Assembly: GCF_003243465.1 (NCBI RefSeq)
Contig: NZ_QFQZ01000005.1
Coordinates: forward strand, 1 to 64,000
From: Caulobacter segnis
GTDB lineage: Bacteria > Pseudomonadota > Alphaproteobacteria > Caulobacterales > Caulobacteraceae
DNA length: 64,000 bases
Reading direction: 5' to 3'
Below the pieces are notes generated by a model. It saw only the letters and a list, made by a program, of their open reading frames with translations. It ran no database searches and had not been told where the DNA came from. Below are positions 1 through 10,010 of the stretch, one piece after another (the stretch's first letter is position 1; every line of letters begins with the position of its first letter). The position numbers and the translations under genes are program-made.

Positions 1-173
1 CCCGAGCAGATAACGCTCACGCCCGCCGTCCTCATGGAAACAACAGCCTGGCGGAGCGGACGTTCGAGCCGAAACGCAAACAAACTCTACGGTCTCCGGG
101 TTCGCCCGGCCGCTCCGTCGCCTCCCCATGACCTTCGCGAGCGATCGCGTGAGGACGCTAAGTCGTGTCTGTT

Positions 174-1574
174 CTAAGCCTTCACGCTCGCCCACGGCCC
201 CGTGATCGCCAGGGTCACGCCAGGGTTTTGCAGGTTCACGAACAACGTGCCGCCATCGGGCGAGAAGCACGCGCCGGCGAACTCCGAGTTTCCGGTGAAG
301 ACGTTGCGGGCCAGGGTGTAGATCTTGCCCTGGGGCGTCACGCCGCGCAGGTGGTTGCGGAGGGTGTCGGAATAGCGGTCCTCGCAGACGATCACATGGC
401 CCCACGGCGCGACGACGAGGTTGTCGGCGTAGTCCAAGACCCGATCGTTCTGGCTTTCGACGAACAGCTGCAGCTTGCCAGGCCGATCCTTCTCGCCGGC
501 CTGGCCTTCGACGGCCGAGGGAACGTAGCGGAAGATCTGGCCCGAGCCGGCCGCGCCGCCGGCGGTGCAGGCGAAGTAGAGCTCGCCCTGGCCGAAGAAC
601 ACGCCTTCGCCCCGGCAGAAGATCGCCGCGCCCTTGGCGTGGCCGCGCCGGCGCAGATCGTCATAGGGATTGTCGACACCGTCCAGGTCGATCCAGTGCG
701 CGGCCTTCCAGCCGCCGATCGGGAAGCTCTTTTCCTCCTGGTTTCGGGTGTCGCCGCCCTCGGGGGCGTCGATCAGGCCCAGGGCCTGCAAGCGGCCGCC
801 CTTGGCCAGGTCGCGGCGGTCATTCGGCAGGAAGCGGTAGAAGAGGCCGTCGGCCACGTCCTCGGTCAGGTAGACGACGCCGGTGCGCGGGTCGATGCAG
901 GCGGCCTCGTGCTTGAAGCGGCCCAAGCCCTTCAGGGCGACGGGCTCAACCAGGCCGACGTGCGAGGAGGGGACCTCGAAGACCCAGCCGTGATCCTTGC
1001 CGACCTCCAGGCCCGCCTCGATCGTCGTCTCCTCGCACGTCAGCCACGAGCCCCAGGGCGTCACGCCGCCGCAGCAGTTGACCAGCGATCCGGCCAGGGA
1101 CAGGTGCTGACGCTCGGTCTGGCCGGTCTTCAGATTGTACAGTTGAGTCGTCGTGCCGCCGGGCAGGGGGCGTTGGCCGTTCTGGAAGTCCCAGACCTTG
1201 GAGCGATCGATGCGGTCGATCAGCCGCTCGCCCAGGCCGAAGGCGCCGTTGTAAATGTCGCTGACCGAAAGCTCGTGGTTGCGCACCAGCAGGACGCGCT
1301 CGGCGTCGACGCCGAAGCAGCCCATGCCGTCGGCCTTGCCGGGGACCAGCAGGCCGTCGCTCATCGTCTCTCCGGCCTGGGAGATGACCTGGTAGCGGAA
1401 GCCCGGCGGCAGATCGATCATGCCCTTCGGGTCGGGGACCAGCGCGCCGTAGCCTTGCACCTCATTCAGGTAGGTCTCGGCCTCGAGCGCCTCGTCCTGA
1501 GCGCGGGCGGAGAAGGCCGCGAAGGCCAGGCTGGTGGCGGTCGCGCCCAGGAAGCCGCGGCGGGAGAAGGTCAT
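174..1574 (-). CDS. PhoX-like (DUF839) secreted phosphatase family protein
   Basis: 466 residues. The N-terminus has a twin-arginine signal (SRRGFLGAT followed by a hydrophobic stretch and ARAQ near residue 26), so a folded protein exported by Tat is expected. The body matches the PhoX/DUF839 family of Ca/Fe-dependent alkaline phosphatases in overall layout: a beta-propeller-like chain with a C-terminal segment reading GNSEFAGACFSPDG and LFVNLQNPG. Transcribed away from rplM across a 236-base divergent region. I see no convincing double Pho box upstream, so phosphate control is not shown. Substrate is unknown; many DUF839 proteins are annotated PhoX without proof of activity. Confidence 0.85.
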   Translation of the reverse strand: MTFSRRGFLGATATSLAFAAFSARAQDEALEAETYLNEVQGYGALVPDPKGMIDLPPGFRYQVISQAGETMSDGLLVPGKADGMGCFGVDAERVLLVRNHELSVSDIYNGAFGLGERLIDRIDRSKVWDFQNGQRPLPGGTTTQLYNLKTGQTERQHLSLAGSLVNCCGGVTPWGSWLTCEETTIEAGLEVGKDHGWVFEVPSSHVGLVEPVALKGLGRFKHEAACIDPRTGVVYLTEDVADGLFYRFLPNDRRDLAKGGRLQALGLIDAPEGGDTRNQEEKSFPIGGWKAAHWIDLDGVDNPYDDLRRRGHAKGAAIFCRGEGVFFGQGELYFACTAGGAAGSGQIFRYVPSAVEGQAGEKDRPGKLQLFVESQNDRVLDYADNLVVAPWGHVIVCEDRYSDTLRNHLRGVTPQGKIYTLARNVFTGNSEFAGACFSPDGGTLFVNLQNPGVTLAITGPWASVKA

Positions 1575-1645
1575 GGAGCGCCCCTGTTAGTATGTAACGT
1601 TCAGCGCTATGCACGCCTTTCATGACGGTTTGAAAACGAAGGTTG

Positions 1646-1661
1646 CGGTATTATATTACCG
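1646..1661. promoter_or_regulatory. Inverted repeat CGGTA-N6-TACCG in the phoX-like/rplM divergent region
   Basis: A perfect 5-base inverted repeat around an AT-rich centre, about 75 bases upstream of the PhoX-like start and 55 bases upstream of the rplM -35 box. It could be an operator for the PhoX-like gene. No regulator is identified. Confidence 0.25.
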
Positions 1662-1715
1662 TATCGCTCAACTCGTTGTTTTCAATGGGTTTTGCAAGTT
1701 TTTCGCGTCCCGTTG

Positions 1716-1744
1716 TTGACAGGCCGCCAGCCCTTCCGTAAATG
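1716..1744 (+). promoter_or_regulatory. Sigma70-type promoter of rplM-rpsI
   Basis: Perfect -35 TTGACA (1716-1721), 17-base spacer, -10-like TAAATG (1739-1744). Transcription would start near 1751, leaving a leader of about 60 bases before the rplM ATG. Such a strong promoter fits a ribosomal protein operon. Confidence 0.7.
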
Positions 1745-1810
1745 CCGCGCCTCACACGGACGAAACCGGATTTCTCGGGGTCGGACGCCTAGAAATTACG
1801 GATCAATCCC

Positions 1811-2284
1811 ATGCAGAAGATCACGGCTTCCTTGAAGCCAGCCGAGGTCGAGAAGAAGTGGATCGTGGTCGACGCCCAGGACGCCGTTGTCGGCCGTCTG
1901 GCTTCGTTCATCGCCATGCGTCTTCGCGGCAAGCACCGTCCTGACTACACCCCGCACGTCGATTGCGGCGACTTCGTCGTCGTCATCAACGCCGACAAGG
2001 TGAAGTTCACGGGCAAGAAGCTCGACGACAAGGTCTACTACCGTCACACCGGTCACCCGGGCGGCATCAAGGAAACCACCCCGCGCAAGGTGCTGGGCGG
2101 TCGTTTCCCCGAGCGCGTCCTGGAGAAGGCCGTTGAGCGCATGCTGCCCAAGGAGAGCCCGCTGGCTCGCAAGCAGCTGACCCACCTGCTCATCTACAAC
2201 AACGGCGAGCACCCGCATCAAGCGCAAAACCCCGAAGTCGTCGACTTCGCGGGCCGCAACGCCAAGAACATCCGGAGCCTCTAA
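1811..2284 (+). CDS. rplM: 50S ribosomal protein L13
   Basis: 157 residues, the usual length for alphaproteobacterial L13. Family-typical segments are present: [16 protein letters not shown] near the N-terminus, then [10 protein letters not shown] and KAVERMLP in the C-terminal half. L13 is an early-binding large-subunit protein. Followed after 3 bases by rpsI, the standard rplM-rpsI operon, behind the promoter at 1716-1744. The ATG at 1811 lacks a strong Shine-Dalgarno sequence but homologues begin here. Confidence 0.97.
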   Translation: MQKITASLKPAEVEKKWIVVDAQDAVVGRLASFIAMRLRGKHRPDYTPHVDCGDFVVVINADKVKFTGKKLDDKVYYRHTGHPGGIKETTPRKVLGGRFPERVLEKAVERMLPKESPLARKQLTHLLIYNNGEHPHQAQNPEVVDFAGRNAKNIRSL

Positions 2285-2287
2285 GCT

Positions 2288-2761
2288 ATGACTGACGCTC
2301 AAGGCTTTGACGCGCTGGCCAGCCTGTCCAGCAACCCGGAAGCTGCCGCTCCGGCCGAACCGAAGATCGACGCCCAAGGCCGCGCCTACGCGACCGGCAA
2401 GCGCAAGAACGCGATCGCTCGCGTCTGGATCAAGCCGGGCAAGGGCTCGATCACGATCAACGGTCGTGACCAGGAAGTCTATTTCGCCCGTCCGGTGCTG
2501 CGCATGATGATCGCCCAGCCGCTGGAAGTGACCGATCGCCTCGGTCAATTCGACGTCGTCGTGACCGTGGAAGGCTCGGGCCTGTCGGGCCAAGCCGGCG
2601 CGATCCGTCACGGCCTGTCGAAGGCCCTGACCTACTACGAACCCGGCCTGCGCCCGGTCCTGAAGCCGCACGGCTTCCTGACCCGCGACAGCCGCGTCGT
2701 CGAGCGTAAGAAGTACGGCAAGGCCAAGGCCCGCCGCAGCTTCCAGTTCTCGAAGCGCTAA
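2288..2761 (+). CDS. rpsI: 30S ribosomal protein S9
   Basis: 157 residues. The conserved S9 core starts around residue 35 ([17 protein letters not shown]) and ends in the invariant basic tail [11 protein letters not shown], whose terminal Lys-Arg reaches the P-site tRNA. The first 34 residues, rich in Ala, Pro and acidic residues, are an N-terminal extension common in Caulobacterales. Co-transcribed with rplM. Confidence 0.97.
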   Translation: MTDAQGFDALASLSSNPEAAAPAEPKIDAQGRAYATGKRKNAIARVWIKPGKGSITINGRDQEVYFARPVLRMMIAQPLEVTDRLGQFDVVVTVEGSGLSGQAGAIRHGLSKALTYYEPGLRPVLKPHGFLTRDSRVVERKKYGKAKARRSFQFSKR

Positions 2762-2826
2762 TCGGGTCTCCGAAGCGCCCTTTTTCTTGGTCTTTTTCCT
2801 TGTTCTGTCAGGATCGGAGTCCGCCC

Positions 2827-3777
2827 ATGGCGAGCGCCCCCAAGGTCTTCATCGACGGCGAAGCCGGCACCACCGGCCTGCAGATCCGCGAGCGCCTGCT
2901 GGCCCGCACGGACCTGCAGCTGATCTCGATCGATCCCGACAAGCGCAAGGACGCTGACGCCCGCGCCGAGATGCTGAACAGCGCCGATGCGGTGATCCTG
3001 TGCCTGCCCGACGACGCGGCCAAGGAAGCCGTCTCGCTGGTTAGCAATCCCGACACGGTGATCATCGACGCCTCGACCGCCTACCGCACGGCCGAGGACT
3101 GGACCTATGGCTTCGCCGAGCTCGACGGCGAACAGCGGGGCAAGATCGCCAAGTCCAAGCGGATCTCGAACCCCGGCTGCTATCCGACCGGCGCGATCGC
3201 CCTGACGCGGCCGCTGGTCAGCGCGGGCATCCTGCCGGCCGAGCTGCCGGTCTCCTACAACGCCGTCTCGGGCTATACCGGCGGCGGCAAGGCGATGATC
3301 GCCCAGTTCGAGGACGAGAGCGCCTTGAACCACACCCGCGCCCCATACTTCATCTACGGCCTGTCGCTGAGCCACAAGCACGTGCCCGAGATGCAGAAGC
3401 ATGGCGGCCTGCTGACCCGCCCGATCTTCGCGCCCGCCGTCGGCCGCTACGCCCAGGGCATGATCGTCGAGCTGCCGCTGCACCTTTCGAGCCTGAACGG
3501 CGCGGCGCTGGCCGACATCCACGCGGCGCTCGACAAGCACTACAAGGGCGAACGGTTCATCGAGGTCGCCTCGCTGGATGAGGCCAAGGCGCTGACGACC
3601 CTGGACCCTGAAGGGCTGAACGGCACCAACAGCCTCAAGCTCTTCGTGTTCGGCTCCGACACCAGCGGCCAGGCGCGCCTCGTCGCCCTGCTCGACAACC
3701 TCGGCAAGGGCGCCTCGGGCGCGGCGGTGCAGAACCTGAACATCGCGCTGGGCCTGGAAGAGGACGCGGGCCTCTAG
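2827..3777 (+). CDS. argC: N-acetyl-gamma-glutamyl-phosphate reductase
   Basis: 316 residues. Reduces N-acetylglutamyl-phosphate to the semialdehyde with NADPH, third step of arginine synthesis. The N-terminus holds the Rossmann segment ([17 protein letters not shown]) and the catalytic cysteine lies in [13 protein letters not shown]. The length and the short N-terminus fit the type 2 ArgC group. Start chosen at ATG 2827 because GGAG (2816-2819) lies seven bases upstream; an upstream in-frame TTG at 2800 has no such support. Its TAG overlaps the stop codon of the convergent phaC in a shared CTAG at 3774-3777. Confidence 0.95.
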   Translation: MASAPKVFIDGEAGTTGLQIRERLLARTDLQLISIDPDKRKDADARAEMLNSADAVILCLPDDAAKEAVSLVSNPDTVIIDASTAYRTAEDWTYGFAELDGEQRGKIAKSKRISNPGCYPTGAIALTRPLVSAGILPAELPVSYNAVSGYTGGGKAMIAQFEDESALNHTRAPYFIYGLSLSHKHVPEMQKHGGLLTRPIFAPAVGRYAQGMIVELPLHLSSLNGAALADIHAALDKHYKGERFIEVASLDEAKALTTLDPEGLNGTNSLKLFVFGSDTSGQARLVALLDNLGKGASGAAVQNLNIALGLEEDAGL

Positions 3778-5735
3778 TCCGCGTCCGCCGGGTTCGATTT
3801 GACAAGCACGAAGCTGCCGGGGGCGTCCTCCAGCGGCTTCAGCTTGCCCTTGGCGGGGTCGCGGGCGGGGACCTGGTCGCCTGAGCGCGCCTTCAGCCAC
3901 TCGCCCCAGTAGGGCCACCAGGACCCCGGGAATTCCTTGGCCCCGGCCTGCCAGACCTCGACCGACTGGCATTTCTGCTCGTTGATCCAGTGCTGGTATT
4001 TCTTGGCGCCCGGCGGGTTGATCACCCCGGCGATGTGGCCCGAGCCGGCCATCATGAAGGTTACCGGGCCGCCGAACAGCTTCGCGCCGCGGAACACGCT
4101 GCGATAGGGCGCGATGTGATCCTCCTTGGAGGACTGCACGAAGATCGGGACCTTGACCTTGGACAGGTCCAGCCGCTCGCCGCCGATGGTCAGCTCGCCC
4201 TTGGCCAGGGCGTTATCCTTATAGAAGTTGCGCAGATAAAACAGGTGGAGCGCCTTGGGCATCCGCGTCTGGTCGGCGTTCCAGAACAAGAGGTCGAAGG
4301 GCCGCGGCTCCTTGCCCATCAGATAGTTGCTGACGAAGAACGACCAGATCAGGTCGTTGCCGCGCAGGGCGTTGAAGGTGTCGGCCATCGACTGGCTGGG
4401 CAGGAAGCCGCCGGCCTGATCCATCTGTTGCTCGATCGAGCGCAGCCACTCTTCGTTTGTGAACAGCAGAAGGTCGCCGGCTTCGGCGAAGTCCTGCTGG
4501 GCGGCGAAGAAGGTGGCCGAGTTGATCCGCGTGTCGCCGCGGGCGGCCATGTGGGCCAGGGCGACCGACAGCAGGGTGCCGCCGATGCAGTAGCCGACCG
4601 TGTTGACCTTATCGACGCCGCACTGGGTCATGACCTGCTGGGTGGCGTCATAGACGCCCTCAATCATGTAGTCCTCGAAGGTCTTGGCGGCGAGCGTCTG
4701 GTCCGGATTGACCCAGGAGGCGACGAACACGGTAAAGCCCTGGCCGGTCAGCCAGCGGATCATCGAGTTCTCGGGGCGCAGGTCAAGGATGTAGAACTTG
4801 TTGATCCACGGCGGGAAGATCAGCAGCGGGATCTCGCACACCGTCTCCGTGGTCGGATCGAACTGCAGCAGCTGCAAAATGTCGTTCTGATAGACGACCT
4901 TGCCGGGCGCGGTGGCGACGTTCTCGCCGACCTTGAACTTGGCGAGATCCGTCTGGCTGATCGCCAGCTGGCCGCCGCCGCGCTCGAGATCGGCGGCGAA
5001 ATTCTCCATGCCGCGCACGATGCTCTCGCCCTGGGTCTGGACCGCTTCGCGCAAGGCGGCCGGGTTCGACATCAGGAAGTTCGACGGCGAGAAGGCGTCG
5101 GTCAGCATCTTGGTGAAGAACTCGACGCGTCGCTTGGTGGCTGGATCCACGCCGTCCACCTCGGCCACCAAACTGTTCAGCCAGTTCGACGACAGCAGGT
5201 AGGACTGCTTCATCAGGTCGAACATGGGGTTGGAGGCCCAGTCGGGATCGTTGAAGCGCTTGTCGCCGGGCGCGGGCGTCACCACGGGCTCGACGACTTC
5301 GCCGGCCGCGCGGCGGGCGGCCGATTGCCAAAGGTCCATGTAGCGCGAGAACAGATCGGCCTGTGCGCGCATCAGGCGGTCAGGCTGGGCGGCGAGGCGG
5401 GTCATCACCTCGTTGAGGGCCGGGGCGACATGGAAAGGATCGGGCGTCAGCGCGGCCGGCCGATCGGCCTGGCGCAGCGCCGCTTCGGCGATCGCGCCCT
5501 GGGCGGTCACGGCGGCGCGGGCCAGGTTGGCCGAGAGCGTCTCGACCATCTTCACCTGCTCGGGCGACAGCAGCGAATCGAACGCTGGCGGCGGCGCGCT
5601 CGCCGACTCGGACTCGGGCGGTGGGGCGGCGGGTTCGGGCGAAGGGGGAGCTTCTGGCTTGGCCTTGACCTGACTCTTGTCGGTCTTGGGCGCGGCCTTC
5701 TTCTTGGGCTTGGGGGCGGCCTTCGCCGTGGCCAT
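3774..5735 (-). CDS. phaC: Class I poly(3-hydroxyalkanoate) synthase
   Basis: 653 residues. Polymerises (R)-3-hydroxyacyl-CoA into storage polyester at the granule surface. The alpha/beta-hydrolase domain carries the PhaC lipase-like box GYCIGG with the nucleophilic cysteine, the aspartate in [10 protein letters not shown] and the histidine in GSGHIAGV, so the triad is complete. The first ~70 residues are an unusual Lys/Ala/Pro-rich tail, then acidic/Pro-rich, before the phasin-like N-domain. Start set at 5735, preceded by GGAGGAAACCTC; a longer open frame upstream has no gene-like composition. Confidence 0.95.
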   Translation of the reverse strand: MATAKAAPKPKKKAAPKTDKSQVKAKPEAPPSPEPAAPPPESESASAPPPAFDSLLSPEQVKMVETLSANLARAAVTAQGAIAEAALRQADRPAALTPDPFHVAPALNEVMTRLAAQPDRLMRAQADLFSRYMDLWQSAARRAAGEVVEPVVTPAPGDKRFNDPDWASNPMFDLMKQSYLLSSNWLNSLVAEVDGVDPATKRRVEFFTKMLTDAFSPSNFLMSNPAALREAVQTQGESIVRGMENFAADLERGGGQLAISQTDLAKFKVGENVATAPGKVVYQNDILQLLQFDPTTETVCEIPLLIFPPWINKFYILDLRPENSMIRWLTGQGFTVFVASWVNPDQTLAAKTFEDYMIEGVYDATQQVMTQCGVDKVNTVGYCIGGTLLSVALAHMAARGDTRINSATFFAAQQDFAEAGDLLLFTNEEWLRSIEQQMDQAGGFLPSQSMADTFNALRGNDLIWSFFVSNYLMGKEPRPFDLLFWNADQTRMPKALHLFYLRNFYKDNALAKGELTIGGERLDLSKVKVPIFVQSSKEDHIAPYRSVFRGAKLFGGPVTFMMAGSGHIAGVINPPGAKKYQHWINEQKCQSVEVWQAGAKEFPGSWWPYWGEWLKARSGDQVPARDPAKGKLKPLEDAPGSFVLVKSNPADAD

Positions 5736-5825
5736 GAGGTTTCCTCCGCTTGTCCAAAGCCAGTTCGCGAAAAGCGACGTCGAACGCCTTCCGCTCGCCG
5801 CGATCATCGCATAAGACCAGAACCA

Positions 5826-6266
5826 ATGAACGGCGAAACCCGCAAAATCATGCGTCTCGGTTTGATCGTCGGCCTCGCGGCCGGCGCGAGCGCCTGCGCG
5901 AACCCGTTCAAGACCGCTCCCGTGGATCCGAGCTCGCCGGTGGCCGCCGCCGCCGCCAGCGCGGCCAAGACCAAGGGCGCGCGTCTGAAGCTCTCGGAAA
6001 TCCCGGTGATCCCGAGCGACATCCCCAGCGCGGACCAAATCCGTTCAGCCGTGGCCCAGCAACAGGCGGCGGGCGCCGCTCTTGAGCGCGCCACCGCCCC
6101 GTCGACCTGGGAGCTGAAGGACAGCGAGTCTTACGCCGCCAAGGCGCGCCGGGACGTGACGCCGCCGGCGTTCGAAGCCCCGACCGACACCGACCGCGCC
6201 AACACCGAAGCCTTCGCCCGCGCAGCCCGCGGCCGAGCTAGCGCGCCTCCGTCACAGCCCCAATAG
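5826..6266 (+). CDS. Putative lipoprotein, Ala/Pro-rich
   Basis: 146 residues. A hydrophobic signal (LIVGLAAGASAC) ends in a cysteine that fits a weak lipobox, so an outer-membrane or periplasmic lipoprotein is likely. The mature part is Ala/Pro/Thr-rich and low in complexity, with no known domain visible. An alternative start is ATG 5850, which leaves the signal intact. Divergent from phaC, 90 bases apart, and upstream of the aminotransferase gene. Function unknown. Confidence 0.65.
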   Translation: MNGETRKIMRLGLIVGLAAGASACANPFKTAPVDPSSPVAAAAASAAKTKGARLKLSEIPVIPSDIPSADQIRSAVAQQQAAGAALERATAPSTWELKDSESYAAKARRDVTPPAFEAPTDTDRANTEAFARAARGRASAPPSQPQ

Positions 6267-6375
6267 GGCGACGGAGGCATAATCTTCCTTGAACTGGCTT
6301 GGCTTGGCCCCGCTCGGGGTCTATCCATGCCCGACTTTTCGCTCCCAAAGCGCCGACGCGGCGCAACGAGCCGTC

Positions 6376-7596
6376 ATGAGCACCGATTTTCACCGTATTC
6401 GCCGCCTGCCGCCGTACGTCTTCGAAGAGGTCAACAAGATCAAGGCGCGGCTGCGCGCCGAAGGGACCGATATCATCGACTTCGGCATGGGCAATCCCGA
6501 CATGCCGACGCCGCAGCATATCGTCGACAAGCTGATCGAGACCGCCAAGGATCCCAAGGCCGGCCGCTACTCCGCTTCCAAGGGCATTCCGGGCCTGCGC
6601 AAGGCCATGGCCAACTACTATGGCCGCCGCTTCGGCGTGAAGCTGAATCCCGACACCGAGGTCATCGCGACCCTGGGCTCGAAAGAGGGCTTCGCCAACC
6701 TCGCCCAGGCCCTGACCGGTCCGGGCGACGTGATCATCTGCCCGAACCCGGCCTATCCGATCCACGCCTTCGGCTTCATCATGGCCGGCGGCATCATCCG
6801 CCACGTGCCGGCCCTGTCGCCGGAAGAGTATCTCTCCAACATCAGCCGCGCGGTGAAGCACTCGGTGCCGCCGCCCAGCGTGCTGATCCTGTCCTATCCG
6901 TCGAACCCGACCGCCCAGTGGGTGGATCTGGACTTCTACAAGGACGCCATCGCGCTGGCGAAGAAGCACGACCTGCTGGTGATCAGCGACGTGGCCTATG
7001 GCGAAATCTATTTCGACAACAACCCGCCGCCGTCGGTGCTGCAGGTCGAGGGCGCCAAGGATATCGCCGTCGAGGTCAATTCGCTGTCGAAGACCTACGC
7101 CATGGCGGGCTGGCGTGTGGGCATGGTGGTGGGCAACAGCCGGATCTGCTCGGCCCTGGCGCGCGTGAAGTCCTACCTGGACTACGGCGCCTATACGCCC
7201 GTGCAGGTGGCCGCCGCCACGGCCCTGAACGGTCCGCAGGACTGCGTCGACGAGATCCGCGGCATCTACAAGAGCCGCCGCGACACCTTGATCAAGTCGA
7301 TGAAGGGCGCGGGCTGGGACATCCCGAACCCGCCGGCCTCGATGTTCGCGTGGGCGAAGATTCCGGAACCGTATCGCGAGGCCGGCTCGATGCTGTTCTC
7401 GCGCCTGCTGATCGAGGAGGCCGGCGTCGCCGTCGCCCCGGGCATCGGCTTCGGCGAATATGGCGAGGGCTATGTGCGGATCGGTCTGGTCGAGAACGAG
7501 CACCGCATCCGCCAGGCCGCGCGCAACGTGAAGAAATTCATCGCCAACGCCGACTCCATCCTGGCCAAGGCCCACAACAAGATGGAACAGGCCTGA
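6376..7596 (+). CDS. Class I aminotransferase, AlaC-like
   Basis: 406 residues. PLP-dependent fold type I enzyme: the Schiff-base lysine is in NSLSKTYAMAGWRVG, with SNPTAQW and SDVAYGE forming the cofactor site. Best fit is the AlaC / glutamate-pyruvate aminotransferase group, often labelled LL-diaminopimelate or aspartate aminotransferase. Start at ATG 6376 (MSTDFHRIRRLPPYV), as in homologues; the open frame extends further upstream without coding character. It precedes hom by 37 bases, an order common in alphaproteobacteria that suggests a role in amino-acid synthesis around alanine or the aspartate family. Confidence 0.85.
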   Translation: MSTDFHRIRRLPPYVFEEVNKIKARLRAEGTDIIDFGMGNPDMPTPQHIVDKLIETAKDPKAGRYSASKGIPGLRKAMANYYGRRFGVKLNPDTEVIATLGSKEGFANLAQALTGPGDVIICPNPAYPIHAFGFIMAGGIIRHVPALSPEEYLSNISRAVKHSVPPPSVLILSYPSNPTAQWVDLDFYKDAIALAKKHDLLVISDVAYGEIYFDNNPPPSVLQVEGAKDIAVEVNSLSKTYAMAGWRVGMVVGNSRICSALARVKSYLDYGAYTPVQVAAATALNGPQDCVDEIRGIYKSRRDTLIKSMKGAGWDIPNPPASMFAWAKIPEPYREAGSMLFSRLLIEEAGVAVAPGIGFGEYGEGYVRIGLVENEHRIRQAARNVKKFIANADSILAKAHNKMEQA

Positions 7597-7633
7597 GGCA
7601 GGCCTTTCCCGACGGCGTATTGAGGACTCGAAG

Positions 7634-8923
7634 ATGACGAACAAGACCTGGCGCGTCGGCGTCGCGGGCCTGGGCACCGTGGGCGGCGGCCTCCTGCAGT
7701 TCCTGGCCGAGCGGCCCGGCTTCGCGCCGGCCGGCGACAAGGCCGTCGTGACCGCGGTCTCGGCCCGGTCCAAGTCGCGGCCGCGGACGGTCGACATCTC
7801 GAACCTCGCCTGGTTCGACGATCCGGTGGCCCTGGCCGGCTCGCCGGACGTCGACCTGTTCGTCGAGCTGATCGGCGGTTCCGACGGTCCGGCCAAGGCC
7901 GCGGTCGAAACCGCGCTTAAGGCCGGCAAGCCGGTGGTCACCGCCAACAAGGCGCTGATCGCCGTGCATGGCGCCGAGCTGGCGGCTCTCGCCGAGTCCC
8001 AAGGCGTACCGCTGCTGTTCGAGGCGGCCGTCATGGGCGGCACCCCGGCGGTGAAGATGCTGCGCGAGGCGATGGTCGGGGACGACGTCGTCAGCGTCGC
8101 CGGCATCCTCAACGGCACCTGCAATTTCATTCTCTCTGAGATGGAAAGGACCGGACGCTCGTTCGCCGACGTGCTGCGCGAGGCCCAGGGCCTGGGCTAT
8201 GCCGAAGCCGATCCGACCATGGACGTCGGCGGCTTCGACGCCGGCCACAAGATCAGCATCCTGGCGGCTCTCGCCTTCGGCTGCGCCCCGAACTTCGAGG
8301 CGGCCGAGATCGAGGGAATTAGCGATGTCGACCTGCTCGACATCAAGCTGGCCAAGGATCTGGGCTACCGGATCAAGCTGATCGCCGGTGCGGCCAAGGC
8401 CGAGGACGGCGTCGCGGTGAAGGTGCATCCGTCACTGGTCCCGCTGGACCATCCTCTGGCCCAGGCGGGTGGGGCGCTGAACGCCCTGTTCATCGAGGGC
8501 ACGCGGATCGGCAGAATCTTCATCCAGGGGCCGGGCGCGGGCGCTGGCCCGACGGCGGCCGCCGTCGCCGCCGATATCGCCGACGTGATGACGCGCGCCG
8601 TCCGCCCGGTCTTCCAGGCCCCGGCCGGCGATCTGAAGCCGTTCATCGCCATCGATCCGGCCCGCGCGGTGGGCAAGGCCTATCTGCGGATCATGGTCCA
8701 GGACCAGCCCGGCGTCATCGCGGCGATCTCGGAAACCCTGGCCGAATGCGGTGTCTCGATCGACAGCTTCCTGCAAAAGCCTATCGAAGGCGCGGGTGGC
8801 GTGCCGATCGTGCTCGTTACCCATGCGACGCCGGAATCGAAGCTGCTGGATGCGATTAGCCGCATCGAAAAGCTGCAGACCGTGCTAGAGCGTCCCCGCC
8901 TTCTGCGCGTCGCGCGCATCTAA
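7634..8923 (+). CDS. hom: Homoserine dehydrogenase
   Basis: 429 residues. NAD(P)-dependent reduction of aspartate semialdehyde to homoserine, the branch point to Thr, Met and Ile. N-terminal Rossmann fold (GVAGLGTVGGGLLQ), catalytic domain with GGTPAVKML and ILNGTCNFILSEM, and a C-terminal ACT domain from about residue 350 (RIMVQDQPGVIAAIS), the usual site of threonine feedback inhibition. GAGG lies ten bases before the ATG. Probably one transcript with the aminotransferase upstream. Confidence 0.95.
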   Translation: MTNKTWRVGVAGLGTVGGGLLQFLAERPGFAPAGDKAVVTAVSARSKSRPRTVDISNLAWFDDPVALAGSPDVDLFVELIGGSDGPAKAAVETALKAGKPVVTANKALIAVHGAELAALAESQGVPLLFEAAVMGGTPAVKMLREAMVGDDVVSVAGILNGTCNFILSEMERTGRSFADVLREAQGLGYAEADPTMDVGGFDAGHKISILAALAFGCAPNFEAAEIEGISDVDLLDIKLAKDLGYRIKLIAGAAKAEDGVAVKVHPSLVPLDHPLAQAGGALNALFIEGTRIGRIFIQGPGAGAGPTAAAVAADIADVMTRAVRPVFQAPAGDLKPFIAIDPARAVGKAYLRIMVQDQPGVIAAISETLAECGVSIDSFLQKPIEGAGGVPIVLVTHATPESKLLDAISRIEKLQTVLERPRLLRVARI

Positions 8924-8996
8924 CGACCCGGAAAATCCGGGCGCCGAGGGCGACATTGGGAACTAAGCCCTCGGCTGCGGGGGCTAGGAGAAACGG

Positions 8997-9950
8997 ATGA
9001 GTTCGAACACCCTGGACCGCTCGCTGGTCCTGGACGCCGTTCGCGTGACCGAGGCCGCCGCCATCGCCTCCTGGACGATGTTGGGCCGTGGCGACGAGAT
9101 GGCCGCCGACCAGGCCGCCGTCGACGCCATGCGCAATGCGCTCAACGAGCTGAACATCGACGGTGAAATCGTCATCGGCGAGGGCGAGCGTGACGAGGCG
9201 CCGATGCTCTACATCGGCGAGAAGGTCGGGACCGGGAAGGGGCCCCAGATCGACATCGCGCTGGATCCTCTCGAGGGGACCACGCTGGCGGCCAAGTCGC
9301 AGCCCAACGCCCTGACCGTCATGGCCTGGGCGCCCAAGGGAACGCTGCTCAACGCGCCCGACACCTACATGGACAAGATCGCCTGCGGGCCGGGCTTGCC
9401 GGCGGGGGTGATCGATCTCGATCGCTCGCCGGCCGAGAACGTCCGGAGGCTGGCCGAGGCCAAGGGCGTTCCGCTCACTGAAATCACGGTCTGCGTGCTG
9501 GATCGTCCCCGTCACGCCGAGATTATCGCCGGACTGCGGGCGGTCGGCGCGCGGGTCCACCTGATCACCGATGGCGACGTCGCCGGGGTGATCAACACGA
9601 CCGATCCCTCGACGGGCATCGACCTCTATCTCGGCTCCGGCGGCGCGCCGGAAGGGGTGCTGGCCTGCGCGGCGCTCAAATGCGTCGGCGGACAGTTCCA
9701 GGGTCGGCTCCTGTTCCGCACCGCCGACGAGCGCGCCCGCGCCGCGCGGTGGGGCGTGACCGACCTCGACAAGAAGTACGACCTTCACGAGATCGTTCGG
9801 GACGAGGCGATCTTCGCGGCCACGGGCGTGACGCGGGGAGGCCTGGTCGACGGCGTCGTGTTCCGCGACGGCTGCGTCCACACCCACACCCTGGTGATGA
9901 ACTCCTCGACGGGCACGGTCCGTGAGGTGCGTATGAAGCGGAAGGTTTGA
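8997..9950 (+). CDS. glpX: Class II fructose-1,6-bisphosphatase
   Basis: 317 residues. GlpX family, lithium-sensitive-type sugar phosphatase of gluconeogenesis. Metal and phosphate ligands are seen in GEGERDEAPML and DPLEGTT, and the substrate site in YLGSGGAPEGVLA. AGGAG lies six bases before the ATG. It lies between hom and a second, unrelated bisphosphatase gene; both are on the + strand with about 60-70 bases between genes. Confidence 0.93.
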   Translation: MSSNTLDRSLVLDAVRVTEAAAIASWTMLGRGDEMAADQAAVDAMRNALNELNIDGEIVIGEGERDEAPMLYIGEKVGTGKGPQIDIALDPLEGTTLAAKSQPNALTVMAWAPKGTLLNAPDTYMDKIACGPGLPAGVIDLDRSPAENVRRLAEAKGVPLTEITVCVLDRPRHAEIIAGLRAVGARVHLITDGDVAGVINTTDPSTGIDLYLGSGGAPEGVLACAALKCVGGQFQGRLLFRTADERARAARWGVTDLDKKYDLHEIVRDEAIFAATGVTRGGLVDGVVFRDGCVHTHTLVMNSSTGTVREVRMKRKV

Positions 9951-10010
9951 AACCTTCCTGTCATGACCGCCCGGTAAGGGCGGCCAATGCTCACGGTTCT
10001 TGAGGTTCGC

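Noticed and set aside
1..173. A gene or regulatory site at the left edge
   Set aside because: No convincing frame, promoter or terminator is visible in these bases.
165..1625. Long open frame antisense to the PhoX-like gene
   Set aside because: GC-rich codons leave antisense frames open; composition is low-complexity and the real gene has a Tat signal and family motifs. The same reason removes the long antisense frames at 3990-5825 (against phaC), 18845-21160 (against the parB-like gene) and 62178-63839 (against trbE).
1575..1645. Possible Pho box upstream of the PhoX-like gene
   Set aside because: One CCGTCAT half-site is present near 1626 but no second half at the right spacing.
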